Positions 27,366 through 35,233 of a stretch of DNA of 64,000 bases are shown here, piece by piece. The translations under genes and the position numbers were made by a program. Each line of letters starts with the position of its first letter. Position 1 is the first letter of the stretch. This DNA is from Roseivivax halodurans JCM 10272 (GTDB taxonomy: Bacteria; Pseudomonadota; Alphaproteobacteria; Rhodobacterales; Rhodobacteraceae), in assembly GCF_000521785.1 (NCBI RefSeq), contig NZ_JALZ01000013.1:1-64000 (forward strand), in the 5' to 3' direction. The notes below the pieces were generated by a model. That model was not told where the DNA came from. It was given only the letters and a program-made list of their open reading frames with translations, and made no database searches.

Positions 27366-27679
27366 CAGCTCTTCGGGCCGACGTTCTCGGCGAAGCTCTT
27401 CTCGAAATCCTGCTGCTTTTCGGGCGAGGCGTCGGTCTGGTGCTTCGCCTTCCATTCGGCCATCGGCATGCCGTAGAAGATCTCGCGTGCCTCGTCCTTG
27501 CCCATCTCGATGCCGCGCTCCTGCGCCGCCTCCTGGTACCAGCGCGAAAGGCAGTTCCGGCAGAAGCCCGCGAGGTTCATCAGGTCGATGTTCTGAACGT
27601 CCGTGCGCTCTTCCATCAGGTGCTGGCGCAGCCGGCGGAAAGCTGCGGCCTCGAGCTCGATGCGGGTCTGGTCGTCCAT
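27365..27679 (-). CDS. DUF1244 family protein
   Basis: This 104-residue protein belongs to DUF1244, a small conserved alphaproteobacterial family of unknown function. The typical core is LMNLAGFCRNCLSRWYQEAA (about residues 34-53), with a conserved Cys pair (CRNC) that could bind metal, and the MGKDEAREIFYGMP segment. GGAGG precedes ATG 27679. It is the first gene of a two-gene unit with the DUF5671 protein, facing away from pyk. Confidence 0.88.
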   Translation of the reverse strand: MDDQTRIELEAAAFRRLRQHLMEERTDVQNIDLMNLAGFCRNCLSRWYQEAAQERGIEMGKDEAREIFYGMPMAEWKAKHQTDASPEKQQDFEKSFAENVGPKS

Positions 27680-27793
27680 GGGATCCTCCGTGATGTCGCC
27701 TCAGACATCGGACCTGCCGCGTCCGGGTTCAAGACGTCGGCGGGCGACTGGGGGCTTGCATGGGCCCCCGGAAATCGCGCAGGTCTGGGACAA

Positions 27794-27822
27794 TTGCGGT
27801 GCGCCACGCGATCGGGCATAAG
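27794..27822 (+). promoter_or_regulatory. Candidate promoter for pyk
   Basis: TTGCGG and CATAAG are separated by 17 bases. The predicted start at about 27829 falls right at a perfect dyad (27832-27847), so a repressor bound there would block transcription. Confidence 0.45.
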
Positions 27823-27831
27823 TCAGGCGAG

Positions 27832-27847
27832 CCGTTAGCGATAACGG
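27832..27847. promoter_or_regulatory. LacI-type operator upstream of pyk
   Basis: CCGTTAGCGATAACGG is a perfect inverted repeat with a GCGA centre. The core GTTAGCGATAAC resembles operators of LacI-family regulators such as CceR, the carbon-metabolism regulator of Rhodobacter, as I recall that motif. It lies ten bases past the candidate -10, in a repressing position. Confidence 0.55.
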
Positions 27848-27908
27848 GCACCGATGCCATGCCACCGCCCGCGCGAGTCCGGGCCACGACCGACAGCAGG
27901 GGAATTCC

Positions 27909-29354
27909 ATGAGACGGATGCGCAACGTGAAGATCGTGGCCACGCTCGGCCCGGCCTCCTCGACCTACGAGGTCATCCGCGAGCTGCACGAGGCCGGCGC
28001 CGACGTGTTCCGCCTCAACATGAGCCACGGCACCCACGAGGATATAGCCGCCCGCCACGCGATCATCCGGCAGGTGGAGCGCGACCTCGATTCGACGATC
28101 GCCATCCTCGCCGACCTGCAGGGCCCGAAGCTCCGCGTCGGCACCTTCGCGAACGGCTCCGAGGAGCTCGAGGAGGGCGCGTCCTTCCGGCTCGACACGG
28201 ACGATGCGCCGGGAGACGCCAACCGCGTGCAGCTCCCCCATCCCGAGATCTTCCAGGTGCTCGAGCCGGGCGCCTCGCTTCTCGTCAACGATGGCAAGAT
28301 CCGCCTGAAGGTCGAGCAATGCGGCGCCGATTTCGCCGATTGCACCGTGACCGTGGGCGGCACGATCTCGAACCGCAAGGGCGTGAACGTGCCCGACGTG
28401 GTGCTGCCGGTGGCGGCGCTGTCGGACAAGGACCGCAAGGATCTCGAGTTCGTCTGCGAGCTCGGCGTCGACTGGCTGGCGCTCTCCTTCGTTCAGCGGG
28501 CCGAGGACGTGACTGAGGCGCGCGATCTCGCCCGGGGCCGCGCCGCGATCCTGTCGAAGATCGAGAAGCCCGCAGCGGTCAAGGCGTTCAACTCGATCCT
28601 CGAGGTCTCGGACGGGATCATGGTCGCGCGCGGCGATCTCGGCGTCGAGCTGCCGGTGCAGAACGTTCCCCCGATCCAGAAACGCCTCACCCGGATCTGC
28701 CGCGCCGCCGCCAAGCCCGTCATCGTCGCGACCCAGATGCTCGAATCGATGATCGAGAGCCCGATGCCCACCCGCGCCGAGGTCTCGGACGTCGCCACCG
28801 CGATCTACGAGGGCTCCGACGCGATCATGCTTTCGGCTGAATCGGCCGCTGGGCAGTACCCGATCGAGGCAGTGACGACGATGGACAACGTCGCCCGCGA
28901 GGTCGAGAACGACCCCAACTACCGCCAGATCATCAACGCCCAGCGGGGCGCCGTGCGCGAGAGCGTGGCCGACGCCATCGTCGCCGCCGCCCGCGAGATC
29001 ACCGAGACGACCGACATCAAGGCGATCTGCTGCTACACCCAGACCGGCACCACGGCGCTCCTTATCGCGCGCGAGCGCCCGCCGGTGCCGATCCTCGCGC
29101 TCTCGTCGCAGCAGGTCACCGCGCGGCGGCTGGCGCTGTCGTGGGGCACCAATTGCGTCGTCACTGCCGAACTCGACCGCTTCAAGAGCGCGGTGGTCAA
29201 CGCCGCCCGCGCCGCGCGCAAGCTCGGCTATGCCGGCCCCGAGGACCAGATCGTCGTGACCGCCGGCGTGCCGTTCAACACCACCGGGACCACGAACATC
29301 CTCCGCGTCGCCCCCTGCGACGAGCGGCTGATCTTCAACACCGATCCCGAATAG
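27909..29354 (+). CDS. pyk: Pyruvate kinase
   Basis: Pyruvate kinase (481 residues) converts phosphoenolpyruvate + ADP to pyruvate + ATP, the last step of glycolysis. Seen features: N-terminal KIVATLGPASS and FRLNMSHG, the metal/substrate region AAILSKIEKPAAV with the conserved Lys and Glu, GDLGVELP, and MLESMI with the (T)RAEVSDVATA segment. The C-terminal allosteric domain is present. AGGGGAATTCC precedes the ATG. A dyad just upstream suggests LacI-family control. It is followed by a separate promoter for rpmI. Confidence 0.95.
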   Translation: MRRMRNVKIVATLGPASSTYEVIRELHEAGADVFRLNMSHGTHEDIAARHAIIRQVERDLDSTIAILADLQGPKLRVGTFANGSEELEEGASFRLDTDDAPGDANRVQLPHPEIFQVLEPGASLLVNDGKIRLKVEQCGADFADCTVTVGGTISNRKGVNVPDVVLPVAALSDKDRKDLEFVCELGVDWLALSFVQRAEDVTEARDLARGRAAILSKIEKPAAVKAFNSILEVSDGIMVARGDLGVELPVQNVPPIQKRLTRICRAAAKPVIVATQMLESMIESPMPTRAEVSDVATAIYEGSDAIMLSAESAAGQYPIEAVTTMDNVAREVENDPNYRQIINAQRGAVRESVADAIVAAAREITETTDIKAICCYTQTGTTALLIARERPPVPILALSSQQVTARRLALSWGTNCVVTAELDRFKSAVVNAARAARKLGYAGPEDQIVVTAGVPFNTTGTTNILRVAPCDERLIFNTDPE

Positions 29355-29362
29355 GGCAGGGC

Positions 29363-29391
29363 TTGCCAAGCGCGGGCCGCTCCGTTAGAGG
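29363..29391 (+). promoter_or_regulatory. Candidate promoter for rpmI-rplT
   Basis: TTGCCA and TAGAGG are separated by 17 bases, just after the pyk stop. The leader to rpmI would be about 75 bases. Confidence 0.5.
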
Positions 29392-29474
29392 GGCGGCTCG
29401 CACACCTGCGCGGCCGGCCGGATCGGTATGCCGAGTCGCGTTTTCCCGATCTCTGACGACCAGGAGAGAGTCAA

Positions 29475-29675
29475 ATGCCGAAGATGAAGACCAAGTCGAG
29501 CGCCAAGAAGCGCTTCAAGGTGACGTCGAGCGGCCGCGTGGTCGCCGCCCAGGCCGGCAAGCAGCACGGCATGATCAAACGTACCAAGAAGTTCATTCGC
29601 GATGCCCGCGGCACGACCACGCTGTCGAAGCCGGACGAGAAGATCGCGAAGGGCTTCATGCCCTACGACCGCTGA
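29475..29675 (+). CDS. rpmI: 50S ribosomal protein L35
   Basis: L35 (66 residues) is a small basic 50S protein. The signature [20 protein letters not shown] is complete. AGGAGAGAGTCAA precedes the ATG. It pairs with rplT 24 bases downstream, the conserved rpmI-rplT unit; infC, which often precedes it, is not here. Confidence 0.96.
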   Translation: MPKMKTKSSAKKRFKVTSSGRVVAAQAGKQHGMIKRTKKFIRDARGTTTLSKPDEKIAKGFMPYDR

Positions 29676-29699
29676 AGTAGGCCGAGAGGAGTTTAGACC

Positions 29700-30065
29700 A
29701 TGTCCCGTACCAAAGGCGGAACCGTCACCCACGCGCGCCACAAGAAGATCACGAAGGCGGCCAAAGGCTACTTCGGTCGGCGCAAGAACACCTTCCGCAC
29801 CGCCACGCAGGCGGTCGACAAGGCGAACCAGTACGCGACGCGCGACCGCAAGGCGCGCAAGCGCAATTTCCGCGCGCTCTGGATCCAGCGCATCAACGCG
29901 GCCGTCCGCACGCATGACGAGACGCTGACCTATTCGCGCTTCGTCAATGGCCTGTCGCTCGCCGGCATCGAGGTCGACCGCAAGGTGCTCGCCGACCTCG
30001 CCGTGCACGAGCCTGAGGCCTTCGGCGCGATCGTCGAGAAGGCGAAGGGCGCGCTCGCGGCCTGA
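29700..30065 (+). CDS. rplT: 50S ribosomal protein L20
   Basis: L20 (121 residues) is an early-assembly 50S protein and, in several bacteria, represses rpmI-rplT translation by binding the mRNA. The long basic N-terminal helix ([20 protein letters not shown]) is conserved. It is followed by a terminator, and pheS lies 131 bases downstream with its own candidate promoter. Confidence 0.97.
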   Translation: MSRTKGGTVTHARHKKITKAAKGYFGRRKNTFRTATQAVDKANQYATRDRKARKRNFRALWIQRINAAVRTHDETLTYSRFVNGLSLAGIEVDRKVLADLAVHEPEAFGAIVEKAKGALAA

Positions 30066-30092
30066 TCCGCGACACGAGTTTCGAGACTTGCA

Positions 30093-30125
30093 GAGGGCCG
30101 TCCCGCCGGGGCGGCCCTCTTGCGT
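30093..30125 (+). terminator. Terminator after rplT
   Basis: GAGGGCCGTCC (30093-30103) pairs with GGGCGGCCCTC (30109-30119) with one G-U pair, followed by TTGCGTT. The T-run is short, but the stem is strong. Confidence 0.6.
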
Positions 30126-30137
30126 TGCCGGCGCGGC

Positions 30138-30166
30138 TTGCAGTGGCCGCGCGCTGCCGCTAGCTA
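30138..30166 (+). promoter_or_regulatory. Candidate promoter for pheS
   Basis: TTGCAG and TAGCTA are separated by 17 bases. The predicted start gives a leader of about 23 bases, leaving no space for a phenylalanine leader peptide or T-box. Confidence 0.5.
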
Positions 30167-30195
30167 GGCCCCGGCTCACTCCCTGGAGGCATCCG

Positions 30196-31266
30196 ATGGA
30201 CGATCTGCGCACCACCTATCTCGGCCGTATCGCAGAGGCCGAGGACGAGGCCACGCTCGAGGCGCTCCGCGTCGAGGCGGTGGGCAAGAAGGGCGAGGTG
30301 TCCCTCAAGATGCGCGAACTCGGCAAGATGAGTGCCGAGGAACGTCAGGTGATGGGCCCTAAGCTCAATGCCCTCAAGGATGAGATCAACTCCGCGCTCG
30401 CCGCCAAGAAGGAGGCGCTCGCCGATTCCGCGCTCGACGAACGGCTCCGCGCCGAATGGCTCGACGTCACGCTCCCCGGCCGGCCGCGCCGCACGGGCAC
30501 GATCCATCCCGTCAGCCAGGTGACCGAAGAGGTGACGGCGATATTCGCCGACATGGGCTTCGCCGTTGCCGAGGGGCCGCAGATCGACACCGACTGGTAC
30601 AATTTCGACGCGCTCAACATCCCCTCGCACCACCCCGCGCGGGCCGAGATGGATACGTTCTACATGCACCGCGCAGAGGGCGACGACCGTCCGCCCCACG
30701 TGCTGCGCACCCACACCTCGCCGGTCCAGATCCGGCACATGGAAAAGCACGGCGCGCCCTGCCGCATCATCGCCCCGGGCCGCGTCTACCGCGCCGATTA
30801 CGACCAGACCCACACGCCGATGTTCCACCAGGTCGAGGGGCTCGCGCTCGACCGCGACATCTCGATGGCCAACCTCAAATGGGTGCTCGAGGAGTTCTTC
30901 GCCGCCTTCTTCGAGGTCGACGGCATCAAGACCCGGTTCCGCGCCTCGCACTTCCCCTTCACCGAGCCCTCGGCCGAGGTCGACATCCAGTGCTCGTGGG
31001 AGGGCGGCCAGCTCAAGATCGGCGAGGGCGACGGCTGGCTCGAGGTTCTTGGCTCCGGCATGGTGCACCCCCACGTCCTGCGCTCTGGCGGCGTCGATCC
31101 CGACGAATGGCAGGGCTTCGCCTTCGGCATGGGCATCGACCGCATCGCGATGCTGAAATACGGTATCCCCGACCTCCGCGCCTTCTTCGACAGCGATCTG
31201 CGCTGGCTCCGCCACTACGGCTTCCGCAGCCTTGACGTCCCGACCCTGCACGGCGGGCTCTCGTAA
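30196..31266 (+). CDS. pheS: Phenylalanine--tRNA ligase alpha subunit
   Basis: PheS (356 residues) is the catalytic alpha subunit of the (alpha-beta)2 class II enzyme that charges tRNA-Phe. An N-terminal coiled coil (about 1-90) binds tRNA. Class II motif 2 is in the [18 protein letters not shown] region, and motif 3 is [16 protein letters not shown] 30196 follows GGAGGC. Unlike most bacteria, pheT does not follow directly: a small membrane protein gene and twin palindromes lie between. Confidence 0.96.
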   Translation: MDDLRTTYLGRIAEAEDEATLEALRVEAVGKKGEVSLKMRELGKMSAEERQVMGPKLNALKDEINSALAAKKEALADSALDERLRAEWLDVTLPGRPRRTGTIHPVSQVTEEVTAIFADMGFAVAEGPQIDTDWYNFDALNIPSHHPARAEMDTFYMHRAEGDDRPPHVLRTHTSPVQIRHMEKHGAPCRIIAPGRVYRADYDQTHTPMFHQVEGLALDRDISMANLKWVLEEFFAAFFEVDGIKTRFRASHFPFTEPSAEVDIQCSWEGGQLKIGEGDGWLEVLGSGMVHPHVLRSGGVDPDEWQGFAFGMGIDRIAMLKYGIPDLRAFFDSDLRWLRHYGFRSLDVPTLHGGLS

Positions 31267-31408
31267 TCGCGCGGGTGGGACCGGTCCGAGACGACCGGCC
31301 CCATGGCCGCGCCCGTCCGGGGGCTGGCCCTGGCTCCGGTAGCCCGGCAGGAAACCTCGAAGCTTCCGAATTCATTTCCCTTTCGACCGACACCGAAAGG
31401 GATTGTTG

Positions 31409-31699
31409 ATGAAGCTCTTCCGCCACGAGACCCGCCAGCAGAGCGCCGAGACCCGCCGCCTCTACGCACGCTACGAAGTCGCGCACACGATCGTCGATTT
31501 CCTCGCCGCCTTCCTCTTCCTCGTCGGCTCCGTCCTCTTCTTCTGGAAGGCGCTCGAGACCGCCGCGATCTGGTGCTTCGTGATCGGCTCGGTCTTCTTC
31601 TGCGTGAAGCCGACCCTCCGCCTTGCCCGCGAGATCCATCTCTGGCGCATCGGCCGGACCGACACTCTCGCCAGGGCCGAAGAGCAGACCATCGGCTGA
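31409..31699 (+). CDS. YrhK-like small membrane protein
   Basis: This 96-residue protein has two membrane helices (VDFLAAFLFLVGSVLFF and AAIWCFVIGSVFFCV) flanked by charged segments, the pattern of YrhK-domain proteins. Function is unknown. ATG 31409 follows AAAGGGATTGTTG; two in-frame TTG codons just upstream are less likely starts. It sits between pheS and pheT with 142-base gaps on both sides, an unusual position. Confidence 0.7.
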   Translation: MKLFRHETRQQSAETRRLYARYEVAHTIVDFLAAFLFLVGSVLFFWKALETAAIWCFVIGSVFFCVKPTLRLAREIHLWRIGRTDTLARAEEQTIG

Positions 31700-31726
31700 C
31701 CCATCCGTGCCGGAAACGCGCCGAAA

Positions 31727-31769
31727 TTCCGTACGAAACACCCCGAATTTTGTAAGTTTCGTACGAAAC
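31727..31769. promoter_or_regulatory. Twin CGTACG palindromes upstream of pheT
   Basis: TTCCGTACGAAAC (31727-31739) and the perfect 14-base palindrome GTTTCGTACGAAAC (31756-31769) have centres exactly 30 bp apart, about three helical turns. This fits a pair of operators bound on one DNA face. The regulator is unknown. The gap between yrhK and pheT otherwise shows no gene. Confidence 0.55.
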
Positions 31770-31842
31770 CCGTCCGCCCTTTCCGTCCCCGTGCCGATCC
31801 GGTAGGAGAGCACCGACCCTGTGACGACCCGAGGCGCGCGCG

Positions 31843-34239
31843 ATGAAGTTCACCCTTTCCTGGCTCAAGGATCACCTCGACACGACCGCAAGCGTGGACG
31901 AGATCGCAGAGACCCTGACCGACCTCGGCCTCGAGGTGGAAGGCGTTGAAAATCCTGCCGAACGGCTGGGCGCCTTCACCCTCGGCAAGGTCGTCGCCGC
32001 CGAAAAGCACCCCGACGCCGACAAGCTCAAGGTCTGCCGGGTGGAGACGGACGAGGGCGAGCAGCAGATCATCTGCGGCGCCCCCAACGCGCGCGAGGGC
32101 ATCACCGTCGTCGTCGCCAAGCCCGGCACCTATGTGCCCGGAATCGATACCACAATTCAGGTCGGCAAGATCCGCGGCATCGAGAGCTTCGGCATGATGT
32201 GCTCGATGCGCGAGATGGAGCTGTCGGACGAGCACGACGGCATCATCGAACTGCCCTCGGGCGACGTCGGGCAGCGCTTCACCGACTGGCTGGCCGAGCA
32301 CGACCCCGCCAAGGTCGACCCGGTGATCGAGATCGCGATCACGCCCAACCGCCCCGACGCGCTCGGCGTGCGCGGTATCGCCCGCGACCTCGCCGCCCGC
32401 GGCCTCGGCACCATGAAGGCACGCGATTGCGATCCCGTGAAGGGCGCGTTCGAGAGTCCCCTCAAGGTCACCATCGACGACGACGCCCGCGACGGCTGCC
32501 CGGTCTTCTACGGCCGCCTCATCCGCGGTGTGAAGAACGGTCCCTCGCCCGAGTGGCTGCAGACCGCACTGCGCGCCATCGGCCTGCGTCCCATCTCCTT
32601 TCTCGTTGATGTGACGAACTTTTTCACCTTCGACCGCAACCGTCCGCTGCATGTCTTCGACGCCGGCAGGGTGAAGGGAAACCTGCGCGTGCACCTCGCG
32701 CAGGGCGGCGAGACGCTTCATGCGCTCGACGAGCGGACCTACACGCTCGAGCCCGGCATGATCGCCATCTCCGACGATGCCGGCGTGCAGAGCCTCGGCG
32801 GCATCATGGGCGGCGAGGCGACCGGCGTGACCGAAGAGACGACCGACGTCTTCCTCGAAGCCGCTTTCTTCGATCCGATCCGCACCGCCCATACCGGCCG
32901 CGCGCTCAAGATCAACTCGGACGCCCGCTACCGGTTCGAGCGTGGCATCGACCCCGAATGGACCCCGCACGGGATCGAGCACGCGACACGCATGATCCTC
33001 GACATCGCCGGGGGCGAGGCCAGCGAAGTCGTTGTGGCGGGCAAGATCCCCGATCATTCCCGCGCCTATCATCTTGATACCGAACGCTGTTCGTCGCTCG
33101 TCGGCATGGACATCCCGGCCGAGACCCAACGCGCCACGCTCGAGGCACTCGGCTTCGAGATGGAGGGCGACATGGCGCATGTGCCGTCCTGGCGCCCGGA
33201 TGTGATGGGCAGTGCGGACCTCGTCGAAGAGGTCGCCCGCATCGCCTCGCTGACGAAGCTCGAGGGCAAGCCGATGCCGCGCCCGAGCCCGGGCGTGCCG
33301 AAACCGATCCTCTCGCCCCAGCAGAAGCGCGAGCAGGCGGCACGGCGGACCATGGCGGCGCTCGGCTACAACGAGTGCGTGACCTATTCCTTCATCGACC
33401 AGAAGGCGGCCGAGCTCTTCGGCGGCGGCGGGGATGCGACGATGCTCGCCAACCCGATCTCGTCCGAGATGAGCCACATGCGCCCCGCCTTGCTCCCGGG
33501 TCTGTTGCAGGCGGCTGCGCGCAACCAGGCGCGTGGCATGTCGGATCTCGCGCTCTTCGAGCTTGGCCACGCCTTCCAGGGCGGCGAGCCGGGTGAGCAA
33601 CATCAACTGCTTACGGGACTTATTGTCGGCCGGACCGGTCCGAAGGACGTCCACGGCGCTGCGCGCCCGGTCGATCTCTACGACGTGAAGGCCGACGCCG
33701 AGGCCGTCCTCGCCGCCATCGGCGCACCGGCCAAGGTGCAGATCCTGCGCGGCGCGTCCGAATGGTGGCACCCGGGCCGCCACGGCATGATCTGCCTCGG
33801 GCCCAAGAAGGTGCTTGGCGTCTACGGCGAGATCCATCCCAAGGTGCTGAAAGCGCTGGATGTGAAGGGCCCCGCGGTCGGTTTCACCATCTGGCCCGCC
33901 AAAGTGCCCCTGCCCAAGCAGGCCCGCACCACGCGTCCCGCGCTCGATCTCAACGACCTCCAGCCGGTGGAGCGCGACTTTGCCTTCGTGGTGGACGAGA
34001 GCGTCGCGGCGCTCGACCTCGTCAACGCGGCGGCGGGTGCGGACAAGGCGCTGATCGAGGATGTGCGCGTCTTCGACGAGTTCGTTGGCGGTAGCCTCGG
34101 AGAGGGCAAGAAGTCCCTCGCGATCACCGTGCGGCTGCAGCCGCGCGACGCGACACTCAAGGAGAAGGACATCGAGGCGGTCAGCGCGAAGATCGTCGAG
34201 AAGGTCCAGAAAGCGACCGGCGCGACCCTGCGCGGCTGA
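31843..34239 (+). CDS. pheT: Phenylalanine--tRNA ligase beta subunit
   Basis: PheT (798 residues) is the beta subunit, with editing and tRNA-recognition roles. Domains in order: N-terminal MKFTLSWLKDHL, the tRNA-binding OB fold (about 39-150, containing KEEKHPDADKL-like AAEKHPDADKLKVCRVET), the B3/B4 editing domain (about 210-385), B5 (about 405-475), the catalytic-like core, and a C-terminal ferredoxin-like anticodon-binding domain ending SAKIVEKVQKATGATLRG. The start is ATG 31843. Twin palindromes upstream suggest that it may be regulated apart from pheS. Confidence 0.96.
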   Translation: MKFTLSWLKDHLDTTASVDEIAETLTDLGLEVEGVENPAERLGAFTLGKVVAAEKHPDADKLKVCRVETDEGEQQIICGAPNAREGITVVVAKPGTYVPGIDTTIQVGKIRGIESFGMMCSMREMELSDEHDGIIELPSGDVGQRFTDWLAEHDPAKVDPVIEIAITPNRPDALGVRGIARDLAARGLGTMKARDCDPVKGAFESPLKVTIDDDARDGCPVFYGRLIRGVKNGPSPEWLQTALRAIGLRPISFLVDVTNFFTFDRNRPLHVFDAGRVKGNLRVHLAQGGETLHALDERTYTLEPGMIAISDDAGVQSLGGIMGGEATGVTEETTDVFLEAAFFDPIRTAHTGRALKINSDARYRFERGIDPEWTPHGIEHATRMILDIAGGEASEVVVAGKIPDHSRAYHLDTERCSSLVGMDIPAETQRATLEALGFEMEGDMAHVPSWRPDVMGSADLVEEVARIASLTKLEGKPMPRPSPGVPKPILSPQQKREQAARRTMAALGYNECVTYSFIDQKAAELFGGGGDATMLANPISSEMSHMRPALLPGLLQAAARNQARGMSDLALFELGHAFQGGEPGEQHQLLTGLIVGRTGPKDVHGAARPVDLYDVKADAEAVLAAIGAPAKVQILRGASEWWHPGRHGMICLGPKKVLGVYGEIHPKVLKALDVKGPAVGFTIWPAKVPLPKQARTTRPALDLNDLQPVERDFAFVVDESVAALDLVNAAAGADKALIEDVRVFDEFVGGSLGEGKKSLAITVRLQPRDATLKEKDIEAVSAKIVEKVQKATGATLRG

Positions 34240-34245
34240 AGCTTT

Positions 34246-34274
34246 GGGCGGTGCGGTGCGCCGCCCTACCTTTT
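34246..34274 (+). terminator. Terminator after pheT
   Basis: GGGCGGTGC (34246-34254) pairs with GCGCCGCCC (34258-34266) with one G-U pair and a three-base loop, followed by TACCTTTT. It lies seven bases after the pheT stop. Confidence 0.55.
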
Positions 34275-34302
34275 CCTGCGGGACATTACGAAAGGGACAG
34301 CC

Positions 34303-34752
34303 ATGGGCCTGACCATCTACCTCTCGGGCGAGATCCACACCGACTGGCGCGACCGGATCATCGACGGCGCGCAGGGGCTCGACGTGACGTTCTCCGGCCC
34401 GGTGACCGATCATGCGGCTTCCGACGATTGCGGCGTCGCGATCCTCGGGGCCGAGCAGAGCAAGTACTGGCACGACCACAAGGGCGCCATGGTCAACGCG
34501 CTGCGCACCCGCAAGGGCATTGCCGACGCCGACATCGTCGTGGTGCGCTTCGGGGACAAGTACAAGCAGTGGAATGCGGCTTTCGACGCGGGCTACGCTT
34601 CGGCGCTCGGCAAGAGCCTCGTCATCCTCCAGCCGGAGGACCACGATCACGCGCTGAAGGAAGTCGATGCCGCTGCGCTGGCGGTCGCCCGCGAGCCCGA
34701 GCAGGTTGTCGATATCCTGCGCTACGTGCTGACGGGCCAGCTGCCCGGCTGA
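34303..34752 (+). CDS. YtoQ family protein
   Basis: This 149-residue protein matches the YtoQ family, small proteins related in fold to nucleoside 2-deoxyribosyltransferases. Visible features: the N-terminal LTIYLSGEIHTDWRD, the DHAASDDCGVAILG segment and ADIVVVRFGDKYKQWNAAFDAGYASALGKSL. Function is unknown. AAAGGGACAGCC precedes the ATG. Its stop codon TGA forms the loop of a CCCGGC / GCCGGG hairpin (34744-34758). It is convergent with the next gene. Confidence 0.85.
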   Translation: MGLTIYLSGEIHTDWRDRIIDGAQGLDVTFSGPVTDHAASDDCGVAILGAEQSKYWHDHKGAMVNALRTRKGIADADIVVVRFGDKYKQWNAAFDAGYASALGKSLVILQPEDHDHALKEVDAAALAVAREPEQVVDILRYVLTGQLPG

Positions 34753-34765
34753 GCCGGGTCTGACC

Positions 34766-35134
34766 TTAGTACATCGCCTCGAAGAGCTCGATGGTGACCG
34801 CTCCCCCGGCCTCGACGGAAGCGCTCCCGCGGGCGAGAAGCCAGCCATCCGCCCGTTCGAGCCGCGCGACGATCTGCCCGGTCGACGGCATGTCCGCGGG
34901 CATCTCGAAGGCGATCTCGGTCGACTTGCCGTCGCTCGAGACGAGCGCAGGCGTCACCGGACCGTCGCCGTCCGTGGCGATCACGAGACGTCCCTCCGGT
35001 ATGACCTCCCCGCCGGCATAGGTCACCGTGCCGCGAACGTCTCCGGAGCTTGTCATACCGGGTGCCGCGGCCAGCAGGGCGGCAGCAGCGATGCCGGCGA
35101 TCAGAAAGGTACGGCGGTCGATGGATCGTGCCAT
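34766..35134 (-). CDS. Tat-exported hypothetical protein
   Basis: This 122-residue protein starts with a twin-arginine-type signal (DRRTFLIAGIAAAALLAAAPG), so export by Tat is likely. The mature part is about 90 residues and beta-rich (VRGTVTYAGG, GRLVIATDG, TGQIVARLERADGWLLARGS), perhaps a YbaY-like beta-sandwich; this resemblance is weak. AGGAGG precedes ATG 35134; the frame is open 15 codons upstream. It lies alone between convergent ytoQ and the RTX protease gene. Confidence 0.62.
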   Translation of the reverse strand: MARSIDRRTFLIAGIAAAALLAAAPGMTSSGDVRGTVTYAGGEVIPEGRLVIATDGDGPVTPALVSSDGKSTEIAFEMPADMPSTGQIVARLERADGWLLARGSASVEAGGAVTIELFEAMY

Positions 35135-35233
35135 GGCGTGCCTCCTGGCATTGAATATTCCGAAGCAGTCTAGCGGCAAATGCCCGGAATTGGAGTGCGG
35201 GAGGGCGCGTATCGGCGCCCTCCCGCATGATCC

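Noticed and set aside
31756-31769. ParB parS site
   Set aside because: The arms GTTTC/GAAAC match parS, but the centre is GTAC rather than ACGT, and no other sign of an origin or par locus is present.
31471-34848. 1,125-residue minus-strand open frame opposite pheT
   Set aside because: It covers the well-supported pheT gene in antisense; its translation has no recognisable domain.
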